Positions 40,301-47,800 of a stretch of DNA of 64,000 bases are shown piece after piece. Position 1 is the stretch's first letter. Each line of letters begins with the position of its first letter. The stretch comes from Liolophura sinensis (Eukaryota; Mollusca; Polyplacophora; Chitonida; Chitonidae), in assembly GCF_032854445.1 (NCBI RefSeq), contig NC_088305.1:29224628-29288627 (forward strand), read 5' to 3'. A program made the position numbers and the translations under genes. Under the pieces are notes generated by a model. The model had not been told where the DNA came from and did not search any database. It saw only the letters and a program-made list of their open reading frames with translations.

Positions 40301-41758
40301 CGCCCCGCCCGAGCCATTATACTGATACGGGTCAACCAGTCGTTGCACTATCCCCTTCATGCTGAACGCCAAGCAAGGAAGTTACAACTTCCTCTTTTAA
40401 AGTCTTAGGTGTGACTCGATCAAGGATTGATCCTGGATCTACCGGTCCCGAAGCAGACGCTCTACCAAATGTGCTATCCTGGCCGGTATTCATGTAGTTA
40501 TGAGAAGTACATGTAGTTGTGAGAAGTACATGTAGTTGTGAGAAGTTCATGTAGTTGTGAGAAGTACATGTAGTTGTGAGAACTGCATTCCCAAGGACAA
40601 TAAGTGGCAGTTGGTTTGGTTAAGTCTGACTCTCACTCATAATGCATGCCATTTCCCAATGACTTTCTCAATTGTCCGACGGACATTTAATTGTGTTCAT
40701 TAGGACAATTGAATTTTACTCATTCAAACTTTGGTTTCATTTTGTTAGCAGTATCATACTGTGTCCTCTGTCACATTTCTTTCATATCTGTTTCATTTCA
40801 ATTTTGTGTCTGAAGGTTTTACCATGACAAGTTCACTGCTGTCTTGAGTATCAAGAATAAAAGTAGTATCTGGAAGAAGTCTAGTGTTAATTAAAAGGAA
40901 ACCATTCCCAATAAGAATGCACAACAGTCTCACTACCACACCTCATATTCACAGTTACACTAGTACAGCATAGACCATACTAATGTGTATCATGTAACCC
41001 TGGCTCTAATACTGACAAACTTTTGCTTCCATTTAGTGGAATAAAAAGTAAACAAATAAAAACGGTTATATTAAATGTATCACCTCTCATTAATCGCTAT
41101 TATTTTAAGACCCTAATACAGATAGCACCATGATTTACAAAAATAAGGCGGAGGTATAATTTATAACAGATCTGAGAAGTCAGTGCAGATGACAACTACA
41201 TTGAGAACATCCTGGGAAAAAGGAAAACTTTCAGTTCCATGGTAATAATTTTGTATCGAATCATAATTCATCTCCACACTAATCCACTGATTAATCTCTC
41301 ACCTTAATTAGCTATGATTAAGAGTCTTTCATTGACAAAAACACCTTCAGGGGAGTCATGCTTATATATATGTACATTCCTTAGATGATCCAGTCATTAT
41401 GAGCAGAAATCTAATTGTATTCTGTCTACCAGATAATTGAGGATGGTCCCTAATTCTTTCATCCACACCAAAACTCTACATGTAGATATGTTCAGTGTAC
41501 CTTGAATTGGTCTTGACTGGGCATACTTCAACTTCTCACCCTCTATTATAAACACACAGACTCGGCCCTATTGAATCAGTAACACTCTGCTAAATGTCTC
41601 TATTCTCTAATGACATACAAATGTAAAAACGGTGACCTAGATTTGAGATGGGTTATTTTGCTTGGGAGCACCGGCCTATTATTGTATTAATTCAGCTACT
41701 CAGGCTGAAAAGGATGCTTCTATCCTGGCCACATACATCAGGTCTGCCACAGCATCAT

Positions 41759-41808
<50 letters not shown>

Positions 41809-44800
41809 CATGTAGATACACGCTGCATAAGGCAGCACACACGCACATGTAAATACACGCTGCACAAGGCAGCACACACGTACATGTAGATACACGCTGC
41901 ACAAGGCAGCACACAAGGCAGCACACGCACGTGTAGATACACGCTGCACAAGGCAGCACACACGCACATGTAGATACACGCTGCACAAGGCAGCACACAA
42001 GGCAGCACACACGCACATGTAGATACACACTGCACAAGGCAGCACACACGCACATGTAAATACACGCTGCACAAGGCAGGACACACGCACATGTAGATAG
42101 GCACAAGGCAGCACACAAGGCAGCACACACGCACATGTAAATACACGCTGCACAAGGCAGCACACAAGGCAGCACACACGCACGTGTAGATACACGCTGC
42201 ACAAGGCAGCACACACGCACATGTAGATACACGCTGCACAAGGCAGCACACACGCACATGTAGATACACGCTGCACAAGGCAGCACACACGCACATGAAG
42301 ATACACGCTGCACAAGGCAGCACACACGCACATGTAGATACACGCTGCACAAGGCAGCACACACGCACATGTAGATAGGCACAAGGCAGCACACAAGGCA
42401 GCACACACGCACATGTAAATACACGCTGCACAAGGCAGCACACAAGGCAGCACACACGCACGTGTAGATACACGCTGCACAAGGCAGCACACACGCACAT
42501 GTAGATACACGCTGCACAAGGCAGCACACACGCACATGTAGATACACGCTGCACAAGGCAGCACACACGCACATGAAGATACACGCTGCACAAGGCAGCA
42601 CACACGCACATGTAGATACACGCTGCACAAGGCAGGACACACGCACATGTAGATACACGCTGCACAAGGCAGCACACACACACATGAAGATACACGCTGC
42701 ACAAAGCAGCACACACGCACATGTAGATACACACAGCACAGGGCAGTGTCCCACATACACATGTCTGCCGGTGTTTCTTAATATATACACATGTACTCCT
42801 TTAAACGTTTGTACACCAAGACTAAGAAGCCTATTAACAAGCAAATTTTCTTGATAAAATATTTTCTGGGTATAAATGTACATTTACTTGTTTCACTGTG
42901 TTTCCACGCATACAATGGAAATCAGTTTTACCGATGGAGGAAAAGGAAAGCCCAGGGTAAACCAACAACCTTTGGGAAGTTACTTATAAACTTTCCTGCA
43001 AACAGTCATCTTTAATTCGTCTCGGATTTTCAAGATATTTTTATTCCTTAGGTGTGGCCAGAATGATAGCGAGTGATAGCATTTTCAATTATAAATTTCT
43101 CAAGAAATGATATTTTAAAATTTTAAAAACTAAAAAACAAAATTGCCTGCCTGCCTGTTTCAAGGGGTTTGTGATGGGGAAACCTGTCATTTTTTATGTG
43201 GCCTAATGTACTGTATTTCACCTTACGTCGTGTATGTAGAAGTGCACTTTCAGAAGCATATACAGGCCTTGTAATGACACTTTGAGGCCAACACACCCTT
43301 CTGATAGAAAATAAACCAAACTGCGCAAAAATTGTGATGGTGAAATCAATGAAAACATGTCTCATGTAAAAAGCAAAAATTTAGGTGAAATAGTTGTTTA
43401 TTTCCAGACTGAGACAGACATACAGGTACATGATCACTGTACTTAAGGAGGGCAGATTGTCTGCATTGTTCAATGCCCATTGCTATATTTTAGACCTATG
43501 CTGTGAGGTCATGCTAGAGCCACAATGTCCTGTACACCTCATACAATAGGACAGCATGACCTCTTGGACCTGATGAATACCCACAGGTCACTGGGCTAAA
43601 CGGTATGTAAAGTACATGTGCTAGTTTAGCCACACCTGTAATCTAAAACTGCTGCGGGTGCATTGTTCACTGGGGATAACACTGTCTATGTTTTGACAGG
43701 AGAGCTGCCATACAAGTGCAGCTATACATGTACATGTAACCTGTACAGAGAATAGAGAATAGAGAATTACAATGCGCATTGCTCATTCACATGTCCGAGT
43801 AGATCAGAACACTTATAATAATATAATGTGCATTGTATGGATGATAAAGGGCCTGGCCTACATTTTGCTCAAAGTACTGTTTCACCATAACAATGCTCTG
43901 TAAACTGGCATTGTTGTCAGGACATCCATTCAAAACGTACAAGAAATACAGCGTGTAAAAGAATATAGTGTGCGTCACAAAACAGTGCTAATAGTAACTG
44001 TACTTGTACTGTATGCTACACTTCGTGAAACAATGCAACCCAGAGCACATGGACCTAAAACTGTTCGCCCACATGTGAATATGTATGTGTGCAGCTACTC
44101 TAAATGACCTAAAATTTCATCAAAAGTGCATTTTTACAAGCCAATAACTGTCATAAAACTTATTTCTGCTGTTCATTTTTATATTTTTCGAGCAGGATAC
44201 CATGCTACCTTTCAAACTGACCTGGCATGCATGTACATACAACATTAAATACCCACTTTCATTGAAATTTTACACTGCAAAATCGTACTCCAATTAGCAG
44301 TGGCTTGTGGCAAAAATACCCAAGAAAATACCCAGTAGAAAGTGTAACTCTGAAATATTGCCGTTCTAATGGGGTTTTAACCCAGACAGTGTTACATGTA
44401 TTATGTAGTCTGCATCATAAGGTGCTGTAAGTAGTCTGCATCATAAAGTGCTGTAAGTAGTCTGCATCATAAAGTGCTGTAGGTAGTCTGCATCATAAGG
44501 TGCAGTAGGTAGTCTGCATCATAAAGTGCAGTGGTAGTCTGCATCATAAGGTGCTGTAGGTAGTCTGCATCATAAGGTACTGTAGGTAGTTTGCATCATA
44601 AAGTGCTGTAGGTAGTCTGCATCATAAGGTGCAGTGGTAGTCTGCATCATAAGGTGCTGTAGGTAGTCTGCATCATAAGGTGCTGTAGGTAGTCTGCTTC
44701 CATATGTAGGTACAGACCACAGGTAGGTATACATCATGCACATGTTAATATATATAGACATACTTATACATATGCCACTATTTTCTTTTGAACAGCAGGA

Positions 44801-47800
44801 CAATACAACTTTCACATCAAGGATATTAATTTTCCCCTCTGACATCGGACATCCCCCGCCCCCCTCCAAAAAACCCTGTGGTTTTGAGGTCAAAATAATC
44901 TCATTTGGGATAACAGATTGCATGTTAACTTCTCACACACACACACACACACAAAAGATAGCATACATTTGTTATCTGCTTCACCTAGAATAAGGGGCCT
45001 TACACAATACCGCTAGGCAGGAACCAAGTGGCCACATGTCCATGATTAGGGTTACAGCACCAGAATAATTTACCAGGTGAATGTCAAGGGAATTCCAGCA
45101 GATAACAAAATGTGGATGGGAAAGCTCAGAATGTACAGCACTACAGGTAGTGTGTAGGGTTTATCCGTCAGAAAGCACCCTAACTTCTGAAGGTATATAT
45201 GTACATGTGCTTTGGGGATGATAATAAAACATACATACATACATACATGTACAAATGAATAATTACCTCGTTTAAAAATTATTTCTTACCAAGTTAAATC
45301 AGCATTTCAAACTATTCACATTTAGACTTATATTTATTCTTTCTCATAACTTTTGAGAGGTCAACTATGGTACATGTATGTGTACTTTAACAGATGTAGT
45401 TGTCAAAACAAGTACATGTGCATGTATGTATACAGCAGATATTCTTTCTAGCAATTAAAAATATGTCAAAATGTACAGATCGACAATAGGCAAAAAACCT
45501 TAAACATGTTATATTTTTTTTCTTCTTTCCCCACATTTCCACCACAGCAAATGAATTTTTATTAACTTTTCTGCTAGCTCGTGTTCATAGTGCCTGATCC
45601 AACCAAAGCATTATTATCTAAGTTTTTTGAGGAAATGCATTTAGTTCTGTAAAAGTTAGAAATGTTTAGAAATTATTTCCTGACACAAACAATAACATAA
45701 ATGAACAGCAATATTCATAAATATTATTGAAGGACACTTACCCATATAGCATGACGTACATATATTCTAAAATCATTAATCTGTACATTTTGGATATTGT
45801 TTGAATATGAAACACTTCCCGGAATACAATTACAAGAACATTACATGTATCGTTAAGTGTTTAAATTATATTCAGATTGAGAGGATACCCATTGTGTTTG
45901 ACCTGAACTATCATCCATGACCTTGACTCATTTTGCTTGATACTAACAGTACAATAGTTTATTTCCTTTATTTGCTGCTAAAAACACCCTTTTTATAGGT
46001 TAATTTTAGGGCACCTGTACAGCATGTCTCTGAAAACACCAGCTATTTGTACTTTATAATATGTCTAATCTCATTTGCATATTTTCCCCCAAAAACATGC
46101 CAAACAATCCACATACTTTTGTGTAGACATACAATATGATATACAATATGACACACATGTAAACGCTAGTGACCTACTGTAGCTGTATTGATCAGTCTAT
46201 ACCACCCTGAGCCTGTAGGGCAATCAATCAAACTATTAGCATGCTTTATATGGGTCAATCAACTGAATTAATCTGGTGTCTTATGGGTCAACACCTCCAT
46301 AACCTGTTACCAATCTGTCTGGTGATACCAGACAAGACATCCAGGAGTATCCATGCCAAGAAAAATGTGCACGTAAGCAGTCCATGTTTACAGTGAATGA
46401 CCTACACTTTCACACAAAAAATGCATTTTGGGGCAAAAAAATACTTTTGATGATGAAATTTACATTTTTCCAGTTGGATATTATCCTGCCTTCCAAACAA
46501 GCCTCAAAATGGGCAAAATTTTAGATCATGTATTAAGAGCTACTGGTGTGCCATGACCTTAAAGGTAGTACATATATATTGTATAGTTACATGTAAATCA
46601 CACAAATCATAAATTTACATTTTACGAGCTACCCTAATTCTTCAACTTTTTCAATCCCCTCTGCAAAGAGTGTCTGTCCCAAAGTGTGTCTTCTAAAATA
46701 CATGGATATAGTCTTAACCTTCATAAATCATGTAACTATTTATTTATTTGATTGGTGTTTTATGCCGTACTCAAGAATATTTCACTTGTACGACGGCAGC
46801 CAGCATTATGGTGGGAGGAAACTGGGCACAGCCCGGGGGAAACCCACGACCATACGCAGGTTGCTGAAGACCTTCCAACGTATGGCCAGAGAGGAAGCTA
46901 GCATGAGCTGGACTTGAACTCACAGCGACCGCATTGGTGAGAGACTACTCAGTCATTATGCTGCGCTAGCACGCTAATCAACTGAGCCACGGAGGCCCCC
47001 ATATCATATAAGTCTTCATGAGGTGACTTTTACCACATTCAAAAAATATGTGTATCAGACACCTTGTGCTCCACTGATAAGACTGAAGTAATACACGAGT
47101 AGTGCAGTCTATGGATGGTGCCCAATTGATGTATCAAAATATCAAATCAAAATGAGTTTTGTTTTTCGGAGTACTACTGAAGCATATATCATCTTTGCCG
47201 TGCAAATATTACCGCTAGTCTTTGACATCACAGTAGCAACGAAAGTCCTTGCCCAAATCCATTCACTCAACAGTCATCAGTTATTCGTGATATGAAGTTA
47301 AACTGACAGGCAAGCCTTGTTTGCTGAATTAGATGTTTATTGTAACAAAAACGGTTTAAAAACAAAAATGACTGTTTACCTACAAAAAGTTTATTTTTGA
47401 TACAAATTTCTTTCATTTAAGGTTCCCAAAAAGCATCATTTCGAGGTGCACAAAAACTTGTAGGGTTAAAATGTCTTATTTGAAGTTTGGGATCAGAACC
47501 TTCAAATTTCTGTTTTTGAGATATGGCTCAGTGATGGGTTACCTAAAAAATCAACTGGGTCATTCCAATCAGTGGTTTTACAATACAGGCTTGACATTCT
47601 TACTAACTGACTGATGTCCCAACCATAACTTATGTGAAATGACCTAATTTCAACCTCCAAATCATTTAAATATTTACACCACACTCAAATTTGATTTGTA
47701 AGTTTAGTTCAGCAAAACTGCTCACTCGACATAAATGACAGGACTGTTAATAACTGGGTATGAAAAGATAGAAATCACACTCAATTCAGCAAGATCAGAA

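Noticed and set aside
41700-42883. Three overlapping minus-strand ORFs of 335-381 codons, Cys/Val-rich
   Set aside because: They are translations of the 37-bp minisatellite in three rotating frames; no start context, domain or flanking exon.
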